This document shows positions 6,796 to 16,609 of a DNA stretch of 64,000 bases, piece after piece (within the stretch, counting starts at the first letter, position 1; each line of letters begins with the position of its first letter). The notes under the pieces were generated by a model that made no database searches, had not been told where the DNA came from, and worked only from the letters and a program-made list of their open reading frames with translations. The translations under genes were made by a program, and so were the position numbers. Source of the stretch: Anaeromyxobacter sp. Fw109-5 (GTDB lineage Bacteria; Myxococcota; Myxococcia; Myxococcales; Anaeromyxobacteraceae); assembly GCF_000017505.1 (NCBI RefSeq), contig NC_009675.1:930001-994000 (forward strand), in the 5' to 3' direction.

Positions 6796-9616
6796 GTCAT
6801 CACCCGAGACCGAACTCCCCGTCCCGGCGCCGAGCGCCAGCAACCTGAGCTTCGTCGAGGACCTGTACTACGAGTGGCTCGCCGATCCCAGCGCGGTGGA
6901 CGAGCGCTGGCGCCGCTACTTCGAGTCGGTGCCGGCGACGCCCGGCACGGCGAAGGCCCCTGAGGCCTTCGCGCCCCGCCGCCCGGACGGGGGCGTGGCG
7001 CCCGCCCCGGGGGCGGCCCTCGCCTCGGCGGACGCCGCCTTCCAGGCGAAGGTCGACCGGCTCGTGACGGCTTACCGCGAGTACGGTCACCTGCGCGCGG
7101 ACCTCGATCCGCTCGCCCTCACCCGGCGCGCGGAGCGCTTCTCGCCGGCGACGTTCGGGCTCTCCGACGCGGAGCTCGAGCGGCCGTGCGCCGACCCGGA
7201 GGGGCGTGGGGATCGAACGCTCCGCGGGCTCGTGGCGCGGCTCGAGGAGACCTACTGCCGGACGCTCGGCGTCGAGCTGGCGCACATGCACGACGCCGAC
7301 CTCCGCGGCTGGCTCGAGCAGCGGATGGAGCGCACGCGCAACCGCGTCTCGCTCGAGCCGGAGGTGAAGCGCCGCCTGCTCGAGAAGGTCGTGGAGGCCG
7401 AGACGCTGGAGCAGTACCTCGGCACGAAGTTCCTGGGCGCGAAGCGCTTCAGCGTGGAGGGCGCGGAGGGGCTCCTGCCGCTGTTCGAGCTCGCCGTCGA
7501 CCGGGCCATCGGCCACGGCGTCCGCAACGTCGTCATCGGCATGGCGCACCGCGGCCGGCTCAACGTGCTCGCGAACGTGGTCGGCAAGCCGCTCCGCGAC
7601 ATCTTCGCCGAGTTCCGGGACGCCGCGATCATCAACGCGGGCGGGGGCGACGTGAAGTACCACCTCGGCTACTCGTCGGATCGCGAGAGCGCCGAGGGCG
7701 TGCTCGTGCACCTGTCGCTCGCCTTCAACCCGAGCCACCTGGAGTGGATCGACACGGTGGTGCAGGGGCGCGTCCGCGCGAAGCAGGACCGCTACCGCGA
7801 CACCGACCGCCACCGCTCGCTGCCCATCCTGGTCCACGGCGACGCCGCGTTCGCGGCGCAGGGCGTCGTGGCCGAGTCCCTCCAGATGTCGGAGCTCGAG
7901 GGCTACGCGGTGGGCGGCACGATCCACGTCATCGTGAACAACCAGGTGGGCTTCACCACCTCTCCCAGGGACGCGCGCTCGACCACCTACGCCACCGGGC
8001 CCGCGCGCATGCTGCAGATCCCCATCATCCACGTGAACGGCGAGGACCTGGAGGCGATCGCCCAGGCGGTGCTGCTCGCCGTGGACTTCCGCCAGCGCTT
8101 CCACCGCGACGTGGTCATCGACCTGTGGACCTACCGCCGTCACGGGCACAACGAGGGCGACGAGCCGGCGTTCACGCAGCCGGTGATGTACCGGGCCATC
8201 TCGCGCAAGCCCACGCTCAAGGCGCTCTACGGCCAGCAGCTCGTGAAGGAGGGGACGATCGCCGCGGGCGAGGTCGAGCAGATGGTCGCGCGCTATCGCG
8301 CCCGGCTCGAGGAGGCCTACCAGGCGTCGGCGAAGATCGCGGTCCAGCCGGGGGCCCAGGCCATGAGCGGCTTCTGGAAGGACTACCGCGGCGGCCCGAT
8401 GGGCCGCGAGGAGCCTCCCACCGGCGTCGCCCCCGAGGTGCTGCGCCAGGTCGGCGAGCTGCTCGTCCAGCTCCCGCGCGGCTTCCGGGTGCACCCGAAG
8501 CTCGCGAAGGTGCTCGAGGCGCGCGCGCAGATGGTCCGGGGCGAGCGGCCGCTGGACTGGGCGATGGCCGAGGCGCTCGCGCTCGGGACGCTCGCGTGGG
8601 AGGGCGCGCGCATCCGGCTCTCCGGTCAGGACGTCCGCCGCGGGACGTTCAGCCACCGCCACTCCGTGCTGTACGACCACGAGTCGGGGGTCCCGTACTC
8701 GCCCCTCTCCCACCTGCGCAGCGGCCAGGGGCCCGTCGAGATCCGCGACAGCCTGCTCTCCGAGGCCGGCGCGCTGGGCTTCGAGTACGGCTACAGCCTC
8801 GAGATGCCGGACGCGCTCACCCTGTGGGAGGCGCAGTTCGGCGACTTCGTGAACGCCGCGCAGGTCATCATCGACCAGTTCCTCTCCTCCGGAGAGGCCA
8901 AGTGGAACAGGCTCTCCGGGCTCGCGCTGCTCCTGCCCCACGGCATGGAGGGGCAGGGCCCGGAGCACTCGTCCGCGCGCCTGGAGCGCTTCCTGGAGCT
9001 GTCGGTGGACGACAACTGGCGCGTGGTGAACCTCACCACGCCCGCCCAGTACTTCCACGCGCTGCGCCGGCAGGTGCGCTCGCCCTTCCGCAAGCCGCTC
9101 GTGGTGATGTCCCCGAAGAGCCTCCTGCGCCACCCGCAGGTCGTCTCGCCGCTGGACCTGCTCGCGCGCGAGCGTTTCCAGCCAGTCATCGACGACGAGT
9201 CCGCCGACCCAACGGAGACGACCCGCGTCGTCCTGTGCTCGGGCAAGCTCTACTACGACCTCGCCGGCGCGCGGACAGCGCAGGGCGCGCGGCACGCGGC
9301 CATCGTGCGGCTGGAGCAGCTCTATCCGCTCGACGTGGAGTCGGTCCGCGCGTCGATCGCGCGCCTCCGCCCCGGGGTCGAGATCGTCTGGGCGCAGGAG
9401 GAGCCGTCGAACATGGGTGCCTGGGACTACGTGAACGCCCACCTCGCTCCGAGGCTGCCGTCGCGCGTCGCCCTCGTCGCGCGCGCGCCGTCCGCGAGCC
9501 CGGCCGCGGGATCGGCGACGCGCCACCGCCTCGAGCAGGAACAGCTCGTGCGCGAGGCCCTCGGAGAGCCCGTCTCGCGGATCCGCGCCGACCGCGCGGC
9601 CGCCCAGGAGCGCTGA
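6794..9616 (+). CDS. sucA: 2-oxoglutarate dehydrogenase E1 component
   Basis: 940 residues, the normal length for the thiamin-diphosphate E1 subunit that decarboxylates 2-oxoglutarate in the TCA cycle and reductively succinylates the E2 lipoyl group. The N-terminus has the E1o recruiting helix (SFVEDLYYEWLADP). The core has HRGRLNVL, the E1o motif HGDAAFAAQGVV near residue 350, and NNQVGFTT. The C-terminal transketolase-type half includes AQFGDFVNAAQV. It is followed after 4 bp by sucB. No E3 (lpd) or succinyl-CoA synthetase genes are nearby, so E3 must come from elsewhere. There is no good ribosome site before ATG 6794. Confidence 0.97.
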   Translation: MSSPETELPVPAPSASNLSFVEDLYYEWLADPSAVDERWRRYFESVPATPGTAKAPEAFAPRRPDGGVAPAPGAALASADAAFQAKVDRLVTAYREYGHLRADLDPLALTRRAERFSPATFGLSDAELERPCADPEGRGDRTLRGLVARLEETYCRTLGVELAHMHDADLRGWLEQRMERTRNRVSLEPEVKRRLLEKVVEAETLEQYLGTKFLGAKRFSVEGAEGLLPLFELAVDRAIGHGVRNVVIGMAHRGRLNVLANVVGKPLRDIFAEFRDAAIINAGGGDVKYHLGYSSDRESAEGVLVHLSLAFNPSHLEWIDTVVQGRVRAKQDRYRDTDRHRSLPILVHGDAAFAAQGVVAESLQMSELEGYAVGGTIHVIVNNQVGFTTSPRDARSTTYATGPARMLQIPIIHVNGEDLEAIAQAVLLAVDFRQRFHRDVVIDLWTYRRHGHNEGDEPAFTQPVMYRAISRKPTLKALYGQQLVKEGTIAAGEVEQMVARYRARLEEAYQASAKIAVQPGAQAMSGFWKDYRGGPMGREEPPTGVAPEVLRQVGELLVQLPRGFRVHPKLAKVLEARAQMVRGERPLDWAMAEALALGTLAWEGARIRLSGQDVRRGTFSHRHSVLYDHESGVPYSPLSHLRSGQGPVEIRDSLLSEAGALGFEYGYSLEMPDALTLWEAQFGDFVNAAQVIIDQFLSSGEAKWNRLSGLALLLPHGMEGQGPEHSSARLERFLELSVDDNWRVVNLTTPAQYFHALRRQVRSPFRKPLVVMSPKSLLRHPQVVSPLDLLARERFQPVIDDESADPTETTRVVLCSGKLYYDLAGARTAQGARHAAIVRLEQLYPLDVESVRASIARLRPGVEIVWAQEEPSNMGAWDYVNAHLAPRLPSRVALVARAPSASPAAGSATRHRLEQEQLVREALGEPVSRIRADRAAAQER

Positions 9617-9620
9617 CGAC

Positions 9621-10934
9621 ATGTCGATCCAGCTGAAGGTCCCGTCTCTCGGCGAGTCGGTGACGCAGGCCACCATCGGAGCGTGGCTGAAGAGCGAGGG
9701 CGAGAGCGTCCAGGTGGACGAGCCGCTCGTGGAGGTGGAGAGCGAGAAGGCCACGGTGGCGGTGCCGGCGCCCGCGGCGGGCGTGCTGCGGCGGGTGCTG
9801 AAGCGCACGGGCGACACGGTCGCGGTGGGCGAGGCGATCGCCGACATCGAGGAGGGCGCGGCGGGGGCGAGCGTCGCGGTCTCCCCGCTCGGCTCGGGCC
9901 CGACGCCCGGCGGCCTCGTGCCCGCCGCGCGCCCGGAGTCTCCGCCGCCCCAGCCCACGCCGCCGGCTCCCGTCGCGCCCGAGGCCTCCGGGCCGCGGGG
10001 CGCGGCCTCCGCCCCGGCGCCAACCCCGGGCGGAGGGGCGGCCGCGCGGCGGGCGCCGCCGAGCGCGCGCCGGCTCATGGCCGAGCACGGCCTCGAGGCA
10101 GGCGCGGTCGCCGGGTCCGGTCCCGGCGGTCAGGTGCGCAAGGAGGACGTGGTCCGCGCGCTGGAGCGGCCCGCCGAGGCGCGCGCCCCGGCGCCGGCGC
10201 CCCAGCCGGCGGCGCGGCCCGATGGCGCGACCGCGCGCGAGCGGCTGGTCGCGATGACCTCGCTGCGCCGCACCGTCGCGCGCCGGCTCGTCGAGGCGCA
10301 GCAGACCGCGGCCATCCTGACCACCTTCAACGAGGTCGACATGTCGCGCGTCCTCGAGGTGCGCGAGCGGCACGGGGAGGCGTTCCTCGCGAAGCACGGC
10401 GTGAAGCTCGGGTTCATGTCGTTCTTCGTGAAGGCGGCGGTCGAGGCGCTGCGCGCGTTCCCCGTGGTGAACGCCGAGGTGCGCGGCACCGACATCGTCT
10501 ACAAGGATCACTACGACATCGGGGTCGCCGTGGGCGGCGGCAAGGGGCTCGTCGTGCCCATCGTGCGCGACGCGGACGCGCTCTCCTTCGCGGAGGTCGA
10601 GAAGCGGATCGGCGAGCTCGCGAAGAAGGCCCGCGACAACCGCATCACCATGGACGACCTCGCCGGGGGGACCTTCACCATCTCGAACGGCGGCATCTAC
10701 GGCTCGCTCCTCTCCACGCCCATCCTGAACCCGCCGCAGTCCGGGATCCTCGGCCTCCACAAGATCGAGAAGCGCGCGGTGGTGACGGCGGGCGACCAGA
10801 TCGCGGCGCGGCCGATGATGTACGTCGCGCTCTCCTACGATCACCGCATCGTCGACGGGCGCGAGGCGGTGCAGTTCCTCATCGCGGTGAAGAACGCGAT
10901 CGAGGACCCGGAGCGGATCCTGCTCGAGATCTGA
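9621..10934 (+). CDS. sucB: 2-oxoglutarate dehydrogenase E2, dihydrolipoyl succinyltransferase
   Basis: 437 residues in the usual E2 order. The lipoyl domain is at 1-80 with the lipoylated Lys in VESEKATV. A Pro/Ala linker follows (about 90-140), then a peripheral-subunit-binding domain (SARRLMAEHGLEAGAV, about 143-175), a second Ala/Pro linker, and the catalytic acyltransferase domain with the active-site motif SYDHRIVDGREAV near the C-terminus. GGTFTISNGG is the usual E2 strand. It passes succinyl from E1 to CoA. The gene sits 4 bp behind sucA and is clearly co-transcribed. The linkers are unusually Pro/Ala-rich, as expected at this GC content. Confidence 0.97.
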   Translation: MSIQLKVPSLGESVTQATIGAWLKSEGESVQVDEPLVEVESEKATVAVPAPAAGVLRRVLKRTGDTVAVGEAIADIEEGAAGASVAVSPLGSGPTPGGLVPAARPESPPPQPTPPAPVAPEASGPRGAASAPAPTPGGGAAARRAPPSARRLMAEHGLEAGAVAGSGPGGQVRKEDVVRALERPAEARAPAPAPQPAARPDGATARERLVAMTSLRRTVARRLVEAQQTAAILTTFNEVDMSRVLEVRERHGEAFLAKHGVKLGFMSFFVKAAVEALRAFPVVNAEVRGTDIVYKDHYDIGVAVGGGKGLVVPIVRDADALSFAEVEKRIGELAKKARDNRITMDDLAGGTFTISNGGIYGSLLSTPILNPPQSGILGLHKIEKRAVVTAGDQIAARPMMYVALSYDHRIVDGREAVQFLIAVKNAIEDPERILLEI

Positions 10935-10987
10935 GGACGAGTCGCGGCGCCTCGGCGCTCCCCGTCCGCCGACCTCCGCCGCTGGAC

Positions 10988-11737
10988 CTACGGCGCGTGC
11001 GCCGAGGGCGAGGGCCGCTCCACGCCGAGCAGGGCGAGCAGCGACAGGGCGTCGTGCACCGCGTGGCCGCCGAGGTCGTTGTTGAAGTAGACGAAGGCGT
11101 CGCCGCCCCGGACCGCCCAGGCGAGGAGCTCCGCGGCGAACGGCCGGAGCGCCTCGACCCCGTAGCGCCCCGAGTAACGCCCCGTCGTGCCGTGGAAGCG
11201 GACGTAGCGGAAGCCGCCGGTGAGCCGCGGCGGCGGGCGGCGCAGGTTGTCGTGCTCGCAGAAGACGGCGCCGTGGCGGTCGAGCACCGCGCAGGTCTCC
11301 TCCGTGTACCAGCCCTCGTGGCGGAACTCGACGGCGTGGCGCCCGGCCGGCAGGTGGGCGAGGAACCGATCGAGGCGCGCGAGGTCGGGCTTCATGTGCG
11401 GCGGGAGCTGCCAGAGGACGGGGCCGAGCTTCGGCCCGAAGTGCGCGACCGGATCGTAGAAGCGGTCGAGCCCCGCCTCCGCGTCGAGCAGCCGCTTGAG
11501 GTGCGTGAGGTAGCGGCTCCCCTTCACGGCGAAGGTGAACCCGCGCGGCACGCTCGAGCGCCAGCGCTCCACCGCCTCCACCGTGGGCAGCCGGTAGAAG
11601 GTGGCGTTCATCTCGACGGTGTCGAAGAAGCGCGCGTAGTGGGGGAGCCACTCACGCTGGGGCAGCCCCTCCGGATAGAGGACGCCACGCCAGTGTCGGT
11701 ACTGGTACCCGCTCGTGCCGACGCGGACGCGACCCAT
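10988..11737 (-). CDS. DUF72 family protein (YecE-like)
   Basis: 249 residues, full length for the family, with the N-terminal signature VGTSGYQYRHWRGVLYP and the conserved NATFYRLP and EFRHEGWY motifs of a TIM-barrel-like fold. The biochemical role is unknown. The gene lies just upstream of ligD on the same strand-wise order seen here, with 25 bp between the ligD stop and the DUF72 start. It is convergent with sucB across 53 bp in which I see no clear terminator. Confidence 0.9.
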   Translation of the reverse strand: MGRVRVGTSGYQYRHWRGVLYPEGLPQREWLPHYARFFDTVEMNATFYRLPTVEAVERWRSSVPRGFTFAVKGSRYLTHLKRLLDAEAGLDRFYDPVAHFGPKLGPVLWQLPPHMKPDLARLDRFLAHLPAGRHAVEFRHEGWYTEETCAVLDRHGAVFCEHDNLRRPPPRLTGGFRYVRFHGTTGRYSGRYGVEALRPFAAELLAWAVRGGDAFVYFNNDLGGHAVHDALSLLALLGVERPSPSAHAP

Positions 11738-11762
11738 GCGCGGAATGTAGTCGCGCCGGGCC

Positions 11763-13733
11763 TCACGGCGCGGGCGACGCCCCGACCGCGTCGAGCCGGC
11801 TGCGTGCGAGCGAGCGCCGCGCCCGGTCGTATCCCGCCCAGGGATCGGCCCGGAGCCGCGCGAGCCGCCGCGGCACGGTCCGGAGCGTGTGGCGGTCGGG
11901 CGGCGCGCGGGGGGAGAGCTCGTCCCAGGCGAGCGGCACGGCCACGGTCGCGGCTGGGCGCGCGCGCGTGGAGAACGCCGCGATGGAGGTGTTCGTGCGG
12001 TTGTTGCGCAGGTAGTCGAGCAGGATCTTCCGCTCGCGGCCCGCCTTCGCGTAGGCGACCGTGAACCGGGAGGGGTCGTGCCGCGCGAGCGTCGTGGCGA
12101 GCCCGCGCGCGAACGCCAGGCACTCGCTCCACGGGCGCTCGGGCACGAGCGGCGCGACGACGTGCAGCCCCGCGCCGCCCGTGGTCTTGACGAAGGCGCC
12201 GAGCCCCAGGGCGGCGAGCGCGTCGCGCAGCAGCCGCGCCGCGCGAACCACCTCCGCCCAGCCCACCGCGGGCCCCGGGTCGAGATCGAGCACCAGCCGG
12301 TCGGGCTCCTCCAGCCGGTCGACCGTCGAGCTCCAGGTGTGCAGCTCGAGGACGTCCATCTGGACGATCGAGAGGAGCGCCCGGGCGTCGTCCACGACGA
12401 GGTACTCTCCGAGCTTCGTCCGCTCCGGGATGCGGACGCGGCGCACGGCGTCCGGTGCCCAGAGCTTCGAGTGCTTCATGTAGCGGCACTCGCCGGCGAG
12501 CCCGTCCGGGCAATGCACCAGCGTGAGCGGTCGCCCCGCGAGGTGCGGCACCATCGCGTCCGCGACCGCCTCGTAGTAGCGGGCGAGGTCCCGCTTCGTG
12601 ACGCCGAGGTCCGGGTACATCACGCGGGCGGGGCTGGAGATGCGCACGCCGCCGATCTCCTCGGCCTCGCCCGCCCCGGGCGAGCGCGAGCGCCGGGGCA
12701 CGCGCTTCTCCGTCGGGGTCGCGGTCGAGGTGGCGGTCGAGGTCGCGCCCCCGGCCGCCCGCTCGCGTACGACGTCCTCGGGGCGCTTGTCCTCGCGGAG
12801 CCCCTGGAACGACGGGTGGCGGATCTTCCCGTCCGCCGTCCACTCGGTGAAGGCGACCTCGCACACGAGCTCGGGCCGGACCCAGTGCGCGTTGCGGCCG
12901 AGCCAGCCGCTCGGCCGCGGCGTGAACGGGCTCGAGTCGGTCGGAAGGCCGGCGAGCCGCTCGCGGAGCGCGCGAGCGCTGGCGTTCGTGAAGCCGGTCC
13001 CGACCTTGCCCGCGAACCTGAGCGCGCCGCCCTCCCGGTAGCCGACGAGCAACGCGCCGATGGCGTCGCGCGCCGCGCCCTCGGGATCGGTGAAGCCGCC
13101 GATGACGAGCTCCTGCCGCAGCACGCACTTCGTCTTCACCCAGGTCGCGTTGCGGCCCGCGCGGTAGGGCAGGTCGGAGCGCTTCGAGACGATGCCCTCC
13201 ATCCCGAGCTTGCACGCCTCGCGGTGGACGTCGGGCCCGCGTCCCTCGAAGTGCGGCGCGTACCGGACGACGCCGCCGTCGCCCAGGAGCCCCGCGAGCG
13301 CGGCCTTCCGCTCGAGGAGCGGGCGGGAGGTGAGGTCCTCGCCGTCCAGGTGGAGCAGGTCGAACGCGAAGTAGACGAGGTCGCGGCGTCCCCCGTGGAA
13401 GGCGTTCTGCAGCGCCTGGAAGCTCGTGCGTCCGTCCGGCAGCACGGCCGCCACCTCGCCGTCGAGGAGCGCCGACCGGACCTTCAGCCGCCGCGCCGAG
13501 GAGGCGACCTCCGGGAACTGCGCCGTCCAGTCCTTGCCGCGGCGGCTCCAGAGCGTGACCTCGCCGCCGTCGACCGCGCAGCCGATCCGGTACCCGTCGT
13601 ACTTCACCTCGTGCACCCACGCGGCACCCTCGGGCGCCCCGGAGACGAGGAGCGCGAGCTGCGGGCGGTAGGGCGGGAGCCTTCGTCGGGAGGTCACATC
13701 CGGAAGATGCGGGCCCCGAGCCGGGGTGGCCAA
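11763..13733 (-). CDS. ligD: Non-homologous end-joining DNA ligase LigD, ligase plus polymerase domains
   Basis: About 656 residues. The first half is an ATP-dependent ligase: the adenylation Lys is in HEVKYDGYR (near residue 44), followed by the LLDGEV, ACKLGMEGIVSK and WVKTK ligase motifs and an OB-fold. The second half is the primase-polymerase (POL) domain, with LDLDPGPAVGW containing the metal-binding DxD and TTGGAGLHVV. The third usual LigD module, the N-terminal 3'-phosphoesterase, is absent. The LIG-POL linker (about residues 330-345) is a Thr/Ala/Ser repeat encoded by a hexanucleotide repeat. The start is TTG 13733 or GTG 13697, and no good ribosome site decides between them. No Ku gene is in the window. 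Confidence 0.93.
   Translation of the reverse strand: MATPARGPHLPDVTSRRRLPPYRPQLALLVSGAPEGAAWVHEVKYDGYRIGCAVDGGEVTLWSRRGKDWTAQFPEVASSARRLKVRSALLDGEVAAVLPDGRTSFQALQNAFHGGRRDLVYFAFDLLHLDGEDLTSRPLLERKAALAGLLGDGGVVRYAPHFEGRGPDVHREACKLGMEGIVSKRSDLPYRAGRNATWVKTKCVLRQELVIGGFTDPEGAARDAIGALLVGYREGGALRFAGKVGTGFTNASARALRERLAGLPTDSSPFTPRPSGWLGRNAHWVRPELVCEVAFTEWTADGKIRHPSFQGLREDKRPEDVVRERAAGGATSTATSTATPTEKRVPRRSRSPGAGEAEEIGGVRISSPARVMYPDLGVTKRDLARYYEAVADAMVPHLAGRPLTLVHCPDGLAGECRYMKHSKLWAPDAVRRVRIPERTKLGEYLVVDDARALLSIVQMDVLELHTWSSTVDRLEEPDRLVLDLDPGPAVGWAEVVRAARLLRDALAALGLGAFVKTTGGAGLHVVAPLVPERPWSECLAFARGLATTLARHDPSRFTVAYAKAGRERKILLDYLRNNRTNTSIAAFSTRARPAATVAVPLAWDELSPRAPPDRHTLRTVPRRLARLRADPWAGYDRARRSLARSRLDAVGASPAP
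12715..12744. repeat. In-frame hexanucleotide repeat inside ligD
   Basis: Five hexamers in the register GGGGTC, GCGGTC, GAGGTG, GCGGTC, GAGGTC (GACCNN on the other strand) encode the Thr-Ser-Thr-Ala linker between the ligase and polymerase domains. The same unit recurs in hrpB and near 61.5 and 63.2 kb. Confidence 0.75.
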
Positions 13734-13754
13734 GCCCCCGGGACCGGAGGTCGT

Positions 13755-16433
13755 CTACCGGCGCGCCGGCGGCGGCGTGGCGCTGCGGGGGTCCTCCGGC
13801 CAGGCGTGGCGCGGGTACCGGCGGCCGAGCTCGCGGCGCAGGGCCGGGTAGTGGCGCTCCCAGAAGCCCGCGAGGTCGGTCGTCACCTGCACGGCGCGCT
13901 GGTTCGGCGCGAGCAGGTGCAGCACGAGCGGCACCTTGCCGCCGGCGAGCGCCGGCCCCTGGGCCAGGCCGAAGAAGTCCTGCAGCCGGCTCTCGATCCA
14001 CGGCGGCTTGCCGGTCTCGTAGTGGACGCGCGTGGTGCGGCCGCCGGGCAGGGTGACGCGCTCGGGCGCGAGCCGCTCGAGCGCCGCGCGCGCCCTGGGG
14101 TCGAGCCGCGCGAGGAGCGCGCTCGGCAGGTCCGCCTCCCGCAGCTCGGCGAAGCTCCTCCGGCCGGCGCACAGCTCGCGCAGCGCCGCCGCGAGCTCCT
14201 CGTCGGTGGGCGCGACGAGCCCGGAGTCCGGCGCGTGGGCGGCCGCGAAGGCGATCCGCGCGACGACCCGGTCGAGCGCGCCCTCCGGCGCGAACGCGCG
14301 GGGGCCACGCGCGAGCGCCTCGGAGGCGAGCAGGGCCGCGACCTTCTCCGGGTCGGCGCGCGGCGCGCGCGACTCCTCCAGCACGAGATCCTCGTACACG
14401 AGCCGCTCGGTCGCCTCCACGCGCTCGGCAGCAGCGTTCCACTGCACCGCCTCCTCGTAGCGGAGCGCGTCGGGGAACAGATCGAGGAGCATCTCCTCCG
14501 TCACGCCGCTGGCGATGCGGACGCGGGCCTCGGCCGCGCGCGCGCCGGGAACGCGCCGGTCGCCGCGCCGCTCCTCCGCGTCCACGGCGACGAGGAGCGC
14601 CGCCTCCCGCACCACGCTCGCGGCGTCCAGCCGCGCGCTGCCGCCGCCCACGAGGACCACCTCGTCCGACCCCGGCGCGCGCCGCCGCGCGACGCGGTCC
14701 GGGTAGGCGGCGAGCGTGGCGAGCAGGAGCGCGTGCTCCGCGGGCGTGGTGCCGGGGAGGAGGGTCGCGGTCGAGGTCGGGATCGAGGTCGTCCCTCGAC
14801 TCCGCTCCGCCGCCTCCGCGGCGGAGCTACGCTCGGGATGAGCGGGCGAGAGATGCGCGGTCGGGGTCGCGGTCGAGGTCGTCGCGGTCCTCACCAGCCG
14901 CTGGAGCTGCCTCCGGCTGCGCTCGACCGCCTGGACCGCGCCGGGGTTGAGCCCCATCCGCCGGAGCCGCTCGGGCTCGAACCGCGCGCGCGCCGCCTCC
15001 TCGAACGCGTGCGCGAGCTCGAGCAGGTCGGAGGGGCCGGTCGGCGGCAGCGCGCCGCCGTCGAGGGCGCGCCGATCGCGGAGCTCGCGCTCGCCGAGGA
15101 GGGCGGCGAGGAGCGCACCGCCGTCCGGCGCGCCGCGCGCGGCCGCCTCGAGGGCGAGGCGCGCGAGGCGCGGGTGGACGGGCAGGCGGAGCATGCGGCG
15201 GCCGAGCCCGGTGATCGCGCCGCCGCGATCGAGGGCGCCGAGCCGGAGCAGCAGCGCGCGCGCCACCTCGAGGGCGGCGGGCGGCGGCGGCTCGAGCCAG
15301 TCGATCCGGCCGCCGGCCTCCAGGGCCGAGGCGGCGAGGAGCGTCTCCGCGAGATCCTCGCGGAGGATCTCCGGCACCTCGAACTCGGGGCGGGTGTCGT
15401 GATCGTGGCGCGTGTAGAGGCGCAGCGCGCGGCCGGGGCGGGTGCGCCCGGCGCGGCCGGCGCGCTGGGCGGCGGAGGCGCGGCTCACCTTCCGCACCTC
15501 GAGCGTCGGGAGGCCGGACCACGGCGAGTGCGACGCGACGCGCGCGAGCCCGGAGTCCACCACCGCCACGACGCCCTCGATCGTCACGGAGGTCTCCGCG
15601 ACGTTGGTCGACAGGATCACCTTGCGACGCGCCCCCGCGCGCACCGCGCGGTCCTGCTCCTCGGGGGGCAGGTCGCCGTGCAGCGGGAGCAGGTCGACCG
15701 CCGTCGCGGCGGCCCACTCGGAGAGCGCCTCCCGCGCTCGCCGGATCTCCGCGGCGCCGGGAAGGAACACGAGCACGTCGCCGTCGAGCCCTTCACGGTG
15801 CAGCCGCCGCACGGCGCGCGAGACCAGCTCCTCGAGGCGCGCGTCCGGCCGCGCGGCCTCCTCGGGCGACAGGTACTCGACGGCCACCTCGAAGCGCCGG
15901 CCCTCGGAGCGGAGCGAGGCCGCGCCGAGGAACCGCGCCACCGGCGCCGCGTCGAGCGTCGCGGACATCGCGACGAGCTTCAGGTCGGGGCGGGTGGTCC
16001 GCTGCAGGCGCCGGAGCAGCGCGAGCGCGAGGTCCCCCTGGAGGTGCCGCTCGTGGAGCTCGTCGAGCACCACCGCGCCCACGCCCGGGAGCAGGGGCTC
16101 GGCGAGGAGCCGGCGGGTGAGGAGGCCCTCCGTCACGAAGCGCAGCCGCGTGCGCGGTCCGGCCACCTCCTCGAAGCGGACCTGATAGCCGACCGTCTCG
16201 CCGACGCGCTCGCCCAGCTCCTCTGCCACCCGCCGCGCGGCCAGCCGCGCCGCCAGCCGCCTGGGCTCGAGCACCACCACCTCGCCCGCGCCCGCCAACC
16301 CGCCGGCCAGGATCGCGGGGGGCACCCGCGTCGTCTTGCCCGCGCCGGGCGGGGCCTCGATGACGAGGGAAGGCGCCGCCCCGAGCGCGGCCAGGGCGTC
16401 GGGCAGGATTTCGTCGATCGGCAGGCGCTGCAC
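13755..16433 (-). CDS. hrpB: ATP-dependent RNA helicase HrpB
   Basis: 892 residues from GTG 16433; an upstream TTG at 16520 would add 29 poorly conserved residues. DEAH/RHA helicase motifs are in order: Walker [10 protein letters not shown], the Walker B variant DELHERH, motif [21 protein letters not shown], and motif [16 protein letters not shown]2-like and HrpB C-terminal domains follow ([26 protein letters not shown]). HrpB is a non-essential DEAH protein of uncertain substrate. An extra linker of about 45 residues (near 514-557) between the HA2 region and the C-terminal part is encoded by hexanucleotide repeats flanking a hairpin; I know of no such insert in other HrpB proteins. Confidence 0.93.
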   Translation of the reverse strand: MQRLPIDEILPDALAALGAAPSLVIEAPPGAGKTTRVPPAILAGGLAGAGEVVVLEPRRLAARLAARRVAEELGERVGETVGYQVRFEEVAGPRTRLRFVTEGLLTRRLLAEPLLPGVGAVVLDELHERHLQGDLALALLRRLQRTTRPDLKLVAMSATLDAAPVARFLGAASLRSEGRRFEVAVEYLSPEEAARPDARLEELVSRAVRRLHREGLDGDVLVFLPGAAEIRRAREALSEWAAATAVDLLPLHGDLPPEEQDRAVRAGARRKVILSTNVAETSVTIEGVVAVVDSGLARVASHSPWSGLPTLEVRKVSRASAAQRAGRAGRTRPGRALRLYTRHDHDTRPEFEVPEILREDLAETLLAASALEAGGRIDWLEPPPPAALEVARALLLRLGALDRGGAITGLGRRMLRLPVHPRLARLALEAAARGAPDGGALLAALLGERELRDRRALDGGALPPTGPSDLLELAHAFEEAARARFEPERLRRMGLNPGAVQAVERSRRQLQRLVRTATTSTATPTAHLSPAHPERSSAAEAAERSRGTTSIPTSTATLLPGTTPAEHALLLATLAAYPDRVARRRAPGSDEVVLVGGGSARLDAASVVREAALLVAVDAEERRGDRRVPGARAAEARVRIASGVTEEMLLDLFPDALRYEEAVQWNAAAERVEATERLVYEDLVLEESRAPRADPEKVAALLASEALARGPRAFAPEGALDRVVARIAFAAAHAPDSGLVAPTDEELAAALRELCAGRRSFAELREADLPSALLARLDPRARAALERLAPERVTLPGGRTTRVHYETGKPPWIESRLQDFFGLAQGPALAGGKVPLVLHLLAPNQRAVQVTTDLAGFWERHYPALRRELGRRYPRHAWPEDPRSATPPPARR
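14763..14891. repeat. Composite repeat insert in hrpB: hexamer array, hairpin, hexamer array
   Basis: Hexamers of the form GGTCNN occupy 14763-14792 (five units) and 14859-14891 (four units, a CGC interruption and one more). Between them, the 66 bp at 14793-14858 contain CTCCGCCG...CGGCGGAG and the TCGACTCCGCT / CTACGCTCGGG words of the REP-like family found at 18.5, 44.2 and 63.6 kb. The whole block is in frame with hrpB and looks like a composite insertion tolerated as a linker. Confidence 0.65.
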
Positions 16434-16609
16434 GGCGGGGTTGTACCCGAGGACGGCGTCAGCAGCGACGGCCGGCCTCCCGCGGCTGCGGCAAAATGTC
16501 GCGGCGCCGATGTCGTCCAACCCCGCATCCCCGGCTCACGGGGCGAGCCGTCGGTTGGCCGCCTGCCATACCGGATGAGACACTCCCGCTACCCATTTGG
16601 GAGGTCCTC

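Noticed and set aside
10935-10987. Terminator between sucB and the DUF72 gene
   Set aside because: No inverted repeat longer than about 4 bp is visible.
16434-16520. TTG 16520 as the hrpB start
   Set aside because: It would add 29 residues without similarity to the family; GTG 16433 places the conserved [11 protein letters not shown] stretch at the N-terminus, though neither has a good ribosome site.
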